A stretch of DNA of 33,295 bases, from the NCBI GenBank assembly GCA_010365215.1, contig JAAFGT010000006.1, positions 134,663 through 167,957 of the forward strand. The letters run 5' to 3'. Position 1 is the stretch's first letter. Each line of letters begins with the position of its first letter. Under the pieces are notes generated by a model, which did no database searches, was not told where the DNA came from, and saw only the letters and a program-made list of their open reading frames with translations. The position numbers and the translations under genes were made by a program. Below are positions 14,927 to 22,413 of the stretch, in pieces. The DNA comes from Acidipila sp. Its GTDB lineage: Bacteria > Acidobacteriota > Terriglobia > Acidiferrales > UBA7541.

Positions 14927-17215
14927 GCCTCCCAGCGACGTCAGCGCCTGGCGCATCTCCGCGGCGTGTTCGGACTTCGGATCGATCTGCAACGCACGGC
15001 GAAAATGCTCGCGCGCCTTGGCCTTGTCCTCCGTCTTCTGATAGACCAGTGCGAGATGATAGTGGTAGGTGGAATTGTCGGGAGATTGCCCCAAAGCTTC
15101 TTGCAGTAGATCGATTGCCAGCCCGTAAGCCCCTTTGCGGTAATAGACCCAAGCAAGCGTGTCAGCGATGTTGGAAATAGTGGGCAATTGCCGGCGCGCG
15201 CTCTCTGCCAGCGACAGGGCCACGTCGGTGCTCCCGCCATTTTCGACCAACAGATAGGCCAGGTTATTAGCCGCCAAGGGGTAGTCGGGTTGAACCTGCA
15301 AGGCCTTCTGGTAAAGCTCACGGGCTCGCGGGATGTTATGGCGCGATTCCTCGAGCACGCCTAATAGGAGAAATGCCCGGGCATCCTGCGGGTTGTCCTT
15401 TATGCTCTTCTCGAAGTTGGCGACGGCCTGCTCGAGCGAACCACGCTGCACCTGCACCTGGGCAAGAGTCAGCAAGGCATCCACGTTATTGTTATCGAGC
15501 GCAACCGCCTTATTAAGCGCTGTTTCGGCCTTTTCGGCGTCTCCCGCATCGATATAGGCCTGGGCCAGCATCGCCTGGTAGTAGCTGTTGTTCGGGCTTT
15601 TCGCGATTTGCGCATTGAGGCGGGCAATCGCCTTCGCCGGCTGTTTTTGTTGAAGATCAGAGCTGACCAGATACTGCATGGCCTCGGTAAAGCCTGGATC
15701 TTTTTCCAGCGCCTGCTCAAAGAATTTCTGCGCCTCGGCATTTTTCTGCTGGCGCATCCGCAGCACGCCGAGCTGGGTATAGACGGCTGGATCGTTGGGA
15801 GCGAGAGCGAGGGCATGGCGCAAATCCGAATCGGCGCCGGCCATATCCGCGGAATTGGACTTGGCCAATGCCCGCAATAGGTATCCAGCTGTGGCTGTGG
15901 GTTCGATATTGACGAGCGCTTCGGCGCTGCTTTTGAGCAGGCCGATGTCACCCTTGCGGATAGCGACAGCGGCCAGGGCCTGGTGACCTTCGGACATCGA
16001 CGGCCGAAGCCTTATTGCTTCGCGCCACGCCGCTTCTGCGCGCGCCAGGTTGCCGACCTGGGCAAACGCGACGCCGAGATGATACTGCGCGACGGGATTA
16101 TCGGGCTCGGTGCCCAGCGCCGCTTCGAGGACCTGAATGGATTCAGGAGCGCGTTTTTGGCGGAACAGAATCTGGCCCTTGAGAACTAAGGCATCGACAT
16201 CTTTGTCATTTTCTTTCAGGATCTCATTGTTAAGCTTGGTGGCGTCGTCGAGTTTATTTCTCAAGATCAGGATCTGGACATAGTCTCTCTTGAGCCGCTT
16301 ATCTTTCGGATACTGGCGGTAGAGCGAAGCGAACTCATCCGAGGCCTTGTCGACATCGCCCAAGGCGAAATAAAAATCACCCAGCAGGCGGTATCCATCG
16401 GGATTATCGTGCAAGGTTTTTTTGGCCTGCTGCAGAAGCTGTTCGGCGTCGGCGCGCCTGCCGCGAACCACCATCAACCGCGCCAGTGTGGCCACGGGAA
16501 GATAGTTGGTGGGGTCCGCCTGCATAGCCAGGCGGAGCTGCTGCTCGGCCTCGTCCCAGCGCTGCAACTCTTCGTAAAAATTGCCCAGCGTCAGACGGGC
16601 GGTAATGGACTTGGGATCAAGCTGCAAAGCCTTCTTTAAACTCGCTTCCGCGGCCGGAACCTGCTGCGCACCTGCTTGCAGCATGGCCAGATTTAGATAC
16701 GAGCGCGAGCGGTCGGGGGCAATCTGGATGGCCTTTTGCATCTCGTCGAGCGCAGCGGGCATGTTCTGAAGCCCGGCATAGGAATTCGCCAGCAGAATGT
16801 GGGCCTCGACGTTGTTGGGTTCAATACTCAGGGCGCTGCGGGCATGGTCCTGTGCTTGATTAAATTTATCAGCACCTCCCGCAACCAGCACAAGGTTGCC
16901 GTAATCAATTTGCCCCTTCACGTGGTTGGCATCCAAGTCGAGAGTGCGCTGCAATTCCCCGGCCGCCCCGGAGAGGGCTCCAAGTTTCAGATAGGCCTGA
17001 GAGAGCTGGTAGTGCGCTTCGACGAAACGCGGATCCACTTGCAACGCGTTCTGATATTGGATGGCCGCTTCGCGGTACTTGTCCTTAGCCAGGAAGCGGT
17101 TGCCGCTCTCCAGATATTTCTGTTTGCGGACGTTGGGATCGCGGGTACAGCCGGCCATGAAACAGGAGGCCAGTACCAGAAAAACCAGTGCGGAACTTAA
17201 TCGTTTCTGCATCAT
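14924..17215 (-). CDS. Large TPR lipoprotein of the exosortase/EPS system (PrsT-like)
   Basis: 763-residue protein made almost wholly of tetratricopeptide repeats, about 18-20 units of 34 residues, recognisable by recurring A-x3-Y/F-x3-L and P-N/D-N patterns. The N-terminus is a lipoprotein signal (MMQKRLSSALVFLVLASCFMAGC) with the lipid-attached cysteine at residue 23, so it should sit in the outer or inner membrane facing the periplasm. Large TPR proteins of this kind (PrsT) accompany exosortase systems and TPR proteins such as AlgK help assemble polysaccharide secretion complexes. It starts 12 bp after the EpsI gene and is the last gene of the exosortase operon. The exact partner is inferred from context. 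Confidence 0.85.
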   Translation of the reverse strand: MMQKRLSSALVFLVLASCFMAGCTRDPNVRKQKYLESGNRFLAKDKYREAAIQYQNALQVDPRFVEAHYQLSQAYLKLGALSGAAGELQRTLDLDANHVKGQIDYGNLVLVAGGADKFNQAQDHARSALSIEPNNVEAHILLANSYAGLQNMPAALDEMQKAIQIAPDRSRSYLNLAMLQAGAQQVPAAEASLKKALQLDPKSITARLTLGNFYEELQRWDEAEQQLRLAMQADPTNYLPVATLARLMVVRGRRADAEQLLQQAKKTLHDNPDGYRLLGDFYFALGDVDKASDEFASLYRQYPKDKRLKRDYVQILILRNKLDDATKLNNEILKENDKDVDALVLKGQILFRQKRAPESIQVLEAALGTEPDNPVAQYHLGVAFAQVGNLARAEAAWREAIRLRPSMSEGHQALAAVAIRKGDIGLLKSSAEALVNIEPTATAGYLLRALAKSNSADMAGADSDLRHALALAPNDPAVYTQLGVLRMRQQKNAEAQKFFEQALEKDPGFTEAMQYLVSSDLQQKQPAKAIARLNAQIAKSPNNSYYQAMLAQAYIDAGDAEKAETALNKAVALDNNNVDALLTLAQVQVQRGSLEQAVANFEKSIKDNPQDARAFLLLGVLEESRHNIPRARELYQKALQVQPDYPLAANNLAYLLVENGGSTDVALSLAESARRQLPTISNIADTLAWVYYRKGAYGLAIDLLQEALGQSPDNSTYHYHLALVYQKTEDKAKAREHFRRALQIDPKSEHAAEMRQALTSLGG

Positions 17216-17227
17216 GCGATGGATACC

Positions 17228-17887
17228 TTAGTCCTCAGGGATATAATTGTTAAGGGTTGGCAGAATGCCTTCCGCAAAGCCCACGACACGGGTCTCGGCA
17301 GACTGAATATCTTCGGAGCGGCCGACCGGGGTGGTGACGCGGACCAGCGAGCCGTCGCTGCGTCCCGTGCGGATGGAGTCCGCCACCAGATAGATTTTAG
17401 CCCAGTATTCGCTGGCCACTACACGGCCGTGGGATTGATACCAGTAGAGAACCAAATCACGGTCAAGACCTTTGCCGATCAGATAGCGGTTCACCACGAC
17501 GCGACGCCCGTCCGGATAACTAAGCTGGCGATAACCGCGGGCAAGGGGAGACCATCCGGCTCCCGGCAAACAGTTTTGCGGTGAGTGCATGGTATCGCCA
17601 GCGCGCTGGCTGGGGAAATAGGCGATGAACAGATCAACCGGCGGAATCGGCAGGGGCTGACGGTAAAGCCTCACCATGAACTCGCCGGCTCCCAGGACTT
17701 TTAGCACCGCGGAATCGAGTTGAAAAGCCTTTCCCGTCCAGTCTCCCAGGACCATGGGAAATTCTTCCAGCGGGCGACGGGTACCGGCGGGTTCAGGCTG
17801 ACGATGGGCTTCCAGGAAGAGCGCAACGCCCAGCAGCATCGCTGCGACGGCGGCGAAACGGAGCCAAATCTTAGCTGGATTACTCAC
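17228..17887 (-). CDS. epsI: EpsI-family protein (exosortase-associated)
   Basis: 219-residue protein from the GTG at 17887, which overlaps the exosortase stop as GTGA. A longer frame reaches 17977 but lies inside the exosortase. It has one N-terminal membrane helix (about residues 8-25) and a periplasmic domain of the EpsI/DUF3485 type, with LGDWTGK, FIAYFPSQRAGDTMHSPQNCLPGAGW (H101 and C106) and the later WYQSHGRVVASEYWAK. EpsI proteins are found beside or fused to exosortases and are needed for exopolysaccharide production in Methylobacillus. The conserved His and Cys suggest a catalytic role that is not established. Overlap with the exosortase gene implies coupled translation. Confidence 0.9.
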   Translation of the reverse strand: MSNPAKIWLRFAAVAAMLLGVALFLEAHRQPEPAGTRRPLEEFPMVLGDWTGKAFQLDSAVLKVLGAGEFMVRLYRQPLPIPPVDLFIAYFPSQRAGDTMHSPQNCLPGAGWSPLARGYRQLSYPDGRRVVVNRYLIGKGLDRDLVLYWYQSHGRVVASEYWAKIYLVADSIRTGRSDGSLVRVTTPVGRSEDIQSAETRVVGFAEGILPTLNNYIPED

Positions 17888-18795
17888 GCGCGCTGCTCCG
17901 GGTGTTTCGGCCAGAACTTCTGCAAGAGTATGTGGAACAGGAAAAGCAGGCCCAACGAGAGCACGAAAATAACCCATCCTTCGAATTCGTGAAAAAAGCC
18001 CTGCGCTTTATCCGGATCCCAATACTGGCCAAGAAGACCTGTGCCCGTCACGCGCAGTGCATTGGCCATGACGGCGATGGGAATTGCTGCCAAGGCAAGA
18101 AGCGCCCGCCGCGTGCGGTTGGGTTCGAGCAAGTAGCCATAGATCAAGGCCAAAGTAAGCAAAGAAACTAACGAACGGATGCCGCTGCAAGCCTCTACCA
18201 CTTCCAGTGACATGGAGGCGAGCTGGATCACGTTTCCGTCCCTGAGAACGGGCACGCCGAGCAGTGAAAGCAGAGCCGTTGCCATACGAGCGGCCAGCAA
18301 CTGGAGAGGAAAGGCGATCTGATTGAAAAGGATCGCGGGAATCGGAATCATAAGAAATAGAAACGCCCAGGGAAAGGCCATGGCGCGCAGCCAGTTCCAA
18401 CCCAGCAGCTGGATGACGATCCCGGCCAATAGCAGAATTAGCGACGTGCGCGACAGGAAGAGCTCGGCGCCCAACACTCCCACTACTAGAATGGCCAGCG
18501 ACCCGCCGATGATCAAGAGTCCCGTCCACGAAGGCCGTAAGGCAAGCTCAGCCAGCCGGTGCCGCCTCTCCCAGAGGATGTAGCCAGAGAACAACGGAAC
18601 GAAGAACCCGTGGGAAAAGTTCGGGTCATTAATCCACTGAAGAACCAGCCGGATCAGAACATCGTGGTAAAGAAGTCCCAGGAGCAGCACTAAAGCTGCA
18701 GCCTGCCCCCACCACACCTTTGCGGAGGCCAGACCGAGCGAGGCCGGCCGTATCATGGCGCGTTCACTCATTAAGTTACTGTGCTCAGCCGACAA
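17884..18795 (-). CDS. Exosortase (membrane transpeptidase of PEP-CTERM-type sorting)
   Basis: Eight-or-so-helix membrane protease that cleaves C-terminal sorting signals and links proteins to a surface molecule. The 303-residue protein has the diagnostic triad: Cys203 in VVEACSGIRS, Arg248 in NALRVTGTG and His269 in FFHEFEGW. NFSHGFFVPLFSGYILW and MIPIPAILFNQIAFPLQLLAA are also family hallmarks. The start is taken as TTG 18795, eight bases after GAGGGA and 17 bases after the predicted sigma54 transcription start. ATG 18771 (MSERAMIRP) is an alternative with a poorer ribosome binding site. First gene of the exosortase-epsI-TPR operon. No substrate with a PEP-type C-terminal signal is encoded in the window. 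Confidence 0.93.
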   Translation of the reverse strand: MSAEHSNLMSERAMIRPASLGLASAKVWWGQAAALVLLLGLLYHDVLIRLVLQWINDPNFSHGFFVPLFSGYILWERRHRLAELALRPSWTGLLIIGGSLAILVVGVLGAELFLSRTSLILLLAGIVIQLLGWNWLRAMAFPWAFLFLMIPIPAILFNQIAFPLQLLAARMATALLSLLGVPVLRDGNVIQLASMSLEVVEACSGIRSLVSLLTLALIYGYLLEPNRTRRALLALAAIPIAVMANALRVTGTGLLGQYWDPDKAQGFFHEFEGWVIFVLSLGLLFLFHILLQKFWPKHPEQRA

Positions 18796-18822
18796 TTAGA
18801 TAGTCCCTCACGCCGAGATGAG

Positions 18823-18838
18823 AGCAAGCCGGCTTCCA
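18823..18838 (-). promoter_or_regulatory. sigma54 (-24/-12) promoter of the exosortase operon
   Basis: Minus-strand TGGAAGCCGGCTTGCT matches the sigma54 consensus TGGCAC-N5-TTGCW at 9 of 11 fixed positions, with the required GG-N10-GC spacing. With -12 at 18824 the transcript starts near 18812, 17 bases before the TTG start of the exosortase. It shares 15 of 18 bases with the opposite sigma54 promoter at 19210-19225, including the trailing TTGCTCT. Confidence 0.7.
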
Positions 18839-18921
18839 TGCTCTGCCATTGCGAGGAATTGCGAAATTTAACCATAATCGGCCCGGGGATGAGCGTTATC
18901 TGCCAAAAGACGCTCACAGTA

Positions 18922-18956
18922 GGGAAAATATTTTCCCATGAAGGAAAACATTTTCC
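18922..18956. promoter_or_regulatory. Tandem palindromic operator/enhancer between the divergent promoters
   Basis: A perfect 16-bp palindrome GGGAAAATATTTTCCC (18922-18937) is followed after five bases by GGAAAACATTTTCC (18943-18956), which is palindromic except for its central two bases. The centres are exactly 20 bp apart, so both face the same side of the helix. They lie about 128 bp upstream of the exosortase start site, the usual distance for a sigma54 upstream activator site, and about 297 bp from the plus-strand start site. Confidence 0.7.
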
Positions 18957-19209
18957 GAAGCGCCCGACAGCGGCACGTCTACTCCCAACTCTGTGACGAT
19001 AGGGAGTATACAGCATTTATGAGATGCGTGAATGTCGCCAAGAGGCAAACTGAGACAGAAAGTGGGCACAAAATTTCCACTAAGTGGTAAAATTATAGGG
19101 ATTCGAAGCGAGTCGCTCGGAACGCATTCTGGGTCCTTTTCGCTTGTAAGTTATTGAACACAGCTATTTTAAATGAAATTTACGTTAAATGAATCAGTGC
19201 GATGATGGC
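18957..19209. other. Rest of the divergent control region
   Basis: No gene is supported in this part of the 495-bp gap. It contains an A+T-rich tract around 19150-19195 that could bend DNA between enhancer and promoter. It also holds two smaller inverted repeats: CCACTAAGTGG (19077-19087), about 154 bp upstream of the plus-strand sigma54 start, and AGCGAgTCGCT (19107-19117). Short frames here (for example minus 18771-19016) have no family resemblance and no ribosome binding site. Confidence 0.5.
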
Positions 19210-19225
19210 TGGAACCTGCCTTGCT
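19210..19225 (+). promoter_or_regulatory. sigma54 (-24/-12) promoter before the AAA+ regulator and EPS genes
   Basis: TGGAACCTGCCTTGCT matches TGGCAC-N5-TTGCW at 10 of 11 fixed positions with correct GG-N10-GC spacing. With -12 at 19224 the start is near 19236, giving a 55-base leader before the regulator ATG. It resembles the divergent exosortase promoter closely (15 of 18 bases), which argues for shared control. Confidence 0.75.
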
Positions 19226-19290
19226 CTACGGTACTGGTGGTTTCGAGTAGCTGCCCGGATGGATCCCGAATTTCTTAACGGGAGGATGTA

Positions 19291-20262
19291 ATGTCTTCGA
19301 GAGTTGCCGCATCGATTGGCTCGACCGACGTCTTGGCGCCTGAGGGCACCAAACCGTGCTACGTGCGTGCGGTCAGTCCGTCTATGTACGCTATTGAGCA
19401 CGTAATAGCCGATATTGCGCCGACCGATATTTCGGTTTTGTTGGTGGGAGAAAGCGGCACAGGAAAAGATGTAGTGGCGTTTCAAATCCACCGCTTATCG
19501 CCCCGGTGCCAGAAACCTTTTCGAAAGTTGAGTTGTTCCTCGTTGAGTCCGGAGGCGCTGTTCCCGGCAATGGAGAATGGAGGTTCGCGCCGATCCGGTG
19601 GGCAGGGTGGAACGCTGTATCTTGACGAAGTAAGCGACCTCTCGTCTGCGGCGCAGGCGCAACTGCTGCAGGCGCTTTCGGAGGGCGAGCTATCCTCCGG
19701 TGAAGGCGTCAACGAAAGATTAATCTGCGCGACGAGCCGGAATCTGGAAGAACAGATGCGCGCGGGCCGCTTCCGGGAGGAACTTTATTTCCGCATCAAC
19801 GGCGTTTGCCTGCGGCTGCCGCCGCTACGCCACCGGCAGGAAGACCTCACGGGTCTGGCCGATTTTTTCCTGGGGAAATACGCGACGCTGTTCGAGCGGC
19901 CGCAGCCTGCCCTGAGCAGGCAGGCGCTGGGGCGTCTTCACCAGCATCAGTGGCCCGGTAACATCCGCGAGCTTGAAAACTCGATGAAAAAACTGGTGGT
20001 TTTGGGCGACGAAGGAATGGCCGTGACCGATCTGGGGCGCCTGCCGCAAGAAATTCCTGCGGCGCCCAACTGCTCGAGCGGCATCTCATTGAAGGAGGCA
20101 GCTCGCGCTGCTTCGCGGCAAGCGGAGCGCGAACTGATCCTGAAGGTGCTCGGACGGACGCGATGGAATCGGAAGCGGGCCGCTTTGGAACTTAAAATCA
20201 GCTATAAGGCGCTGCTTTACAAACTCAAGCAGATTGGGTTGGATGATTTGGCGGGGAGCTAA
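19291..20262 (+). CDS. AAA+/Fis regulator of the sigma54-activator family lacking GAFTGA
   Basis: 323-residue transcription regulator with an enhancer-binding-protein ATPase and a C-terminal Fis-type helix-turn-helix (about residues 270-318, ending RKRAALELKISYKALLYKLKQIG). Walker A is GESGTGKD (53-60), Walker B GGTLYLDEV (106-114), and the arginine region FREELYFRIN (161-170) is normal. The segment that should carry GAFTGA reads LFPAMENGGSRRSGGQGG (90-107): the sigma54-contacting loop is absent and the region is several residues short. Only about 25 residues precede the ATPase, so there is no receiver or sensor domain. ATG 19291 follows GGAGG by five bases. It may bind the palindromes at 18922-18956 and control both divergent operons, but how it would act on sigma54 is unclear. 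Confidence 0.88.
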   Translation: MSSRVAASIGSTDVLAPEGTKPCYVRAVSPSMYAIEHVIADIAPTDISVLLVGESGTGKDVVAFQIHRLSPRCQKPFRKLSCSSLSPEALFPAMENGGSRRSGGQGGTLYLDEVSDLSSAAQAQLLQALSEGELSSGEGVNERLICATSRNLEEQMRAGRFREELYFRINGVCLRLPPLRHRQEDLTGLADFFLGKYATLFERPQPALSRQALGRLHQHQWPGNIRELENSMKKLVVLGDEGMAVTDLGRLPQEIPAAPNCSSGISLKEAARAASRQAERELILKVLGRTRWNRKRAALELKISYKALLYKLKQIGLDDLAGS

Positions 20263-20285
20263 ATGAGTGGGGGAGGCAGATCAAC

Positions 20286-20945
20286 ATGAAAATGAGACGA
20301 ACCCTTTTAGCGCTGGCGGCGATGGTAATCACATTCACCGGGGCTGCCGCCGCGCAGGAAGCAGCGGAGGAGAAGGCCGAGAAGCAGGCCGAGAAGGCCG
20401 CGAAGAAGCCGGCAGTGGTGCCCGCGGCGCCGGCTGCGGCGATGAAGTCCGCCATCGAAGATCCGGACTACATCATCGGCCCGGAAGACTCGCTGGCGAT
20501 TAACGTGTGGAAAGAGACTGAGCTCTCGCATGCCGTCCAGGTGCGCCCCGACGGAAAAATTTCACTGCCGCTGTTGAATGACTTGCAAGCGGCCGGGCTC
20601 TCGCCGCAGCAGCTAGCGGCCTCTATAACCGAAAAATTGCGCAAATTTATAGCCGAGCCCCAGGTCACGGTGATCGTGACGGGGATTCTGAGCCGGCGCA
20701 TCTACATCATGGGAGAGGTGGGCAAGCCTGGGGCGGTTCCTCTGCTGCACGGCATGACCGTGCTGCAGGCGCTCAGCGGGTCCGGAGCATTCAGCCAATT
20801 TGCGGATACACGAAAGATTTATATCCTGCGAAATGAAAATGGCAAGCAAGTGAAATATTTGTTCAACTACAAAGAAGTTATTAAAGGGCGACACACGGAA
20901 CAGAACATCGAACTGAAACCGGGCGACACCATCGTGGTGCCGTGA
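20286..20945 (+). CDS. Polysaccharide export protein (Wza/EpsE type)
   Basis: 219-residue secreted protein with a Sec signal (MKMRRTLLALAAMVITFTGAAAAQ) and no lipobox. The polysaccharide biosynthesis/export domain starts at YIIGPEDSLAINVWKETELS (about 62-81) and continues with VRPDGKISLPLLNDLQAAG, then one SLBB-type beta-grasp module (IYIMGEVGKPGAVPL) and the terminal LKPGDTIVVP. It should form the periplasmic/outer-membrane outlet for the polymer. Between signal and domain is an unusual 20-residue Glu/Lys/Ala-rich stretch. A GGGGAGG ribosome binding site precedes the ATG, 23 bp after the regulator gene. Single-SLBB, lipobox-free forms are typical of exosortase-linked loci. Confidence 0.92.
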   Translation: MKMRRTLLALAAMVITFTGAAAAQEAAEEKAEKQAEKAAKKPAVVPAAPAAAMKSAIEDPDYIIGPEDSLAINVWKETELSHAVQVRPDGKISLPLLNDLQAAGLSPQQLAASITEKLRKFIAEPQVTVIVTGILSRRIYIMGEVGKPGAVPLLHGMTVLQALSGSGAFSQFADTRKIYILRNENGKQVKYLFNYKEVIKGRHTEQNIELKPGDTIVVP

Positions 20946-20955
20946 GGAGGGACAG

Positions 20956-22356
20956 ATGAAAGCAGGTCGTAGGATCGCGGTTACTTTGCTGGGTCTCTTT
21001 CTGTTCGTCCCGTGCACCCGCGCGCAGCAGCCTGAAACTCCGGGCGCGGAAAACGGAATGCCGGTTCAGGGCGAAGAGGTGCCCACGCTAGCGCGCACTC
21101 CACAAAATGACCGCGGGCCCGTATCCGGTGTCGAAGATTACCGTCTCGACGGTTTGAACCTGGGGCGAAGCTTTGTGACCGGCAAGGTTCAAGGGAGGGA
21201 AAGTTACGACACGAACACAAACAACTCGGCGACAAAATCCAGAGCGTCCCAAGACTCGGTCACAAACTTGCTAGGCTCTGTTTCGCTGCAAAAACTTGCG
21301 CGGACAACCGCACTTAACCTGGATTACAGCGGCGCTCTTTTCTTCTATGCGCGCGGATCGCTTTCCTATGGGACGGCCCACAAATTCAATGTTACGGAAA
21401 AATTCTACTTGCGGCGCTGGACTCTGCTGCTGGGCAACGACTTTTCGTTTTTGCCCGAGTCCGCTGCGGGGCTGGGAGGTTTGGGATTTGGAGCGGGCTT
21501 ACCTGGGTTAGGCGGGGGGTTGACGAACTACAATCCCTTCCTACTTCCCGGACAGTCAATCCAGTCCCTGGGCAAACGGATTAACAACGTCACAGTGGGT
21601 CAGGTTCAATACACGATGGGACCGCGATCTTCATTCAATTTCTCGGGCAACTACGGTGTGGTCCATTTCTTCACGCTTGGCCTTCTAAACTCCAGATCTG
21701 TGGGTATGCGAGTGGGCTACGACTATCTGATCGACGCCAGGCAAACTTTTACTCTGGCCTACGTCAACGACTTTTTCAATTACTCGTCGGCTATCCCGGG
21801 CTTCTCCACGCATTCGGCGGTCGCAGCCTATAAACGGTTTCTCACTGGCCGGCTGTCATTTCTGATGGAGGGCGGCCCGCAGATTTCGCGATTCAAGAAT
21901 CCCGTCAGTGGCAACGGGACCTCGCTCTCCTGGCGGCTCCGCAGCCAACTGCGCCGGCTTACGGCTCGGAACAGTCTGGAGTTGGACTATTTACATCACA
22001 TTACAGCAGGTTCCGGCTTGTTGATTGGCGCGAATTCTGACATCTTGCGTACCGATTTTTCGCGAACCTTATCTCGCAACTGGACTGCCGCAGTACTCGC
22101 CTCCTTTAGTCGCAACAGCGGCCTGCGACAGACTTCGGGCATAAACGCCAATCGCCATTCCAACTCTTGGACTGCTGGAACCATGTTTCATCGCCTGGTG
22201 GGAGAGAGGGCCAACATAGATTTGAACTATCACATCTCCCGGCAGACTGCCAATTTTTCGGTGTGCCCGGGAAACGTACCGTGCGGGTCGGTCTCCCTGC
22301 GCCACCAAGTCGGTGTAGGCATGACGTGGAGCTCGAGACCGTATTTGATCGACTGA
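20956..22356 (+). CDS. Outer-membrane beta-barrel protein of the EPS locus
   Basis: 466-residue protein with a signal peptide (MKAGRRIAVTLLGLFLFVPCTRAQ) and long runs of alternating aromatic and polar residues, for example TALNLDYSGALFFYARGS and QTFTLAYVNDFFNYSS, typical of beta strands. It ends VGVGMTWSSRPYLID; the C-terminal aromatic strand expected of a barrel is plausible. Its position between the export protein and the chain-length gene matches the TIGR03016-type barrel protein of PEP-CTERM loci, so it may be the outer-membrane channel or anchor for the polymer. A Gly/Leu-rich segment (about 174-190) could be a periplasmic turn or plug. GGAGG lies five bases before the ATG, ten bases after the export gene. 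Confidence 0.78.
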   Translation: MKAGRRIAVTLLGLFLFVPCTRAQQPETPGAENGMPVQGEEVPTLARTPQNDRGPVSGVEDYRLDGLNLGRSFVTGKVQGRESYDTNTNNSATKSRASQDSVTNLLGSVSLQKLARTTALNLDYSGALFFYARGSLSYGTAHKFNVTEKFYLRRWTLLLGNDFSFLPESAAGLGGLGFGAGLPGLGGGLTNYNPFLLPGQSIQSLGKRINNVTVGQVQYTMGPRSSFNFSGNYGVVHFFTLGLLNSRSVGMRVGYDYLIDARQTFTLAYVNDFFNYSSAIPGFSTHSAVAAYKRFLTGRLSFLMEGGPQISRFKNPVSGNGTSLSWRLRSQLRRLTARNSLELDYLHHITAGSGLLIGANSDILRTDFSRTLSRNWTAAVLASFSRNSGLRQTSGINANRHSNSWTAGTMFHRLVGERANIDLNYHISRQTANFSVCPGNVPCGSVSLRHQVGVGMTWSSRPYLID

Positions 22357-22360
22357 GTCG

Positions 22361-22392
22361 AACTGAGTCAACACGAAACTGAGTCAACACGA
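22361..22392. repeat. Perfect 16-bp tandem duplication before the chain-length gene
   Basis: aactgagtcaacacga occurs twice back to back (22361-22376 and 22377-22392), with a partial third copy gactgagtcg at 22351-22360 across the stop codon of the barrel gene. It lies just before the GGAAGG ribosome binding site of the next gene. Confidence 0.9.
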
Positions 22393-22413
22393 ATAAAGAA
22401 GGAAGGAAGGCTA

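Noticed and set aside
18771-19016. Minus-strand frame of 81 codons in the divergent control region
   Set aside because: It overlaps the exosortase start and the palindromes, lacks a ribosome binding site and matches no family.
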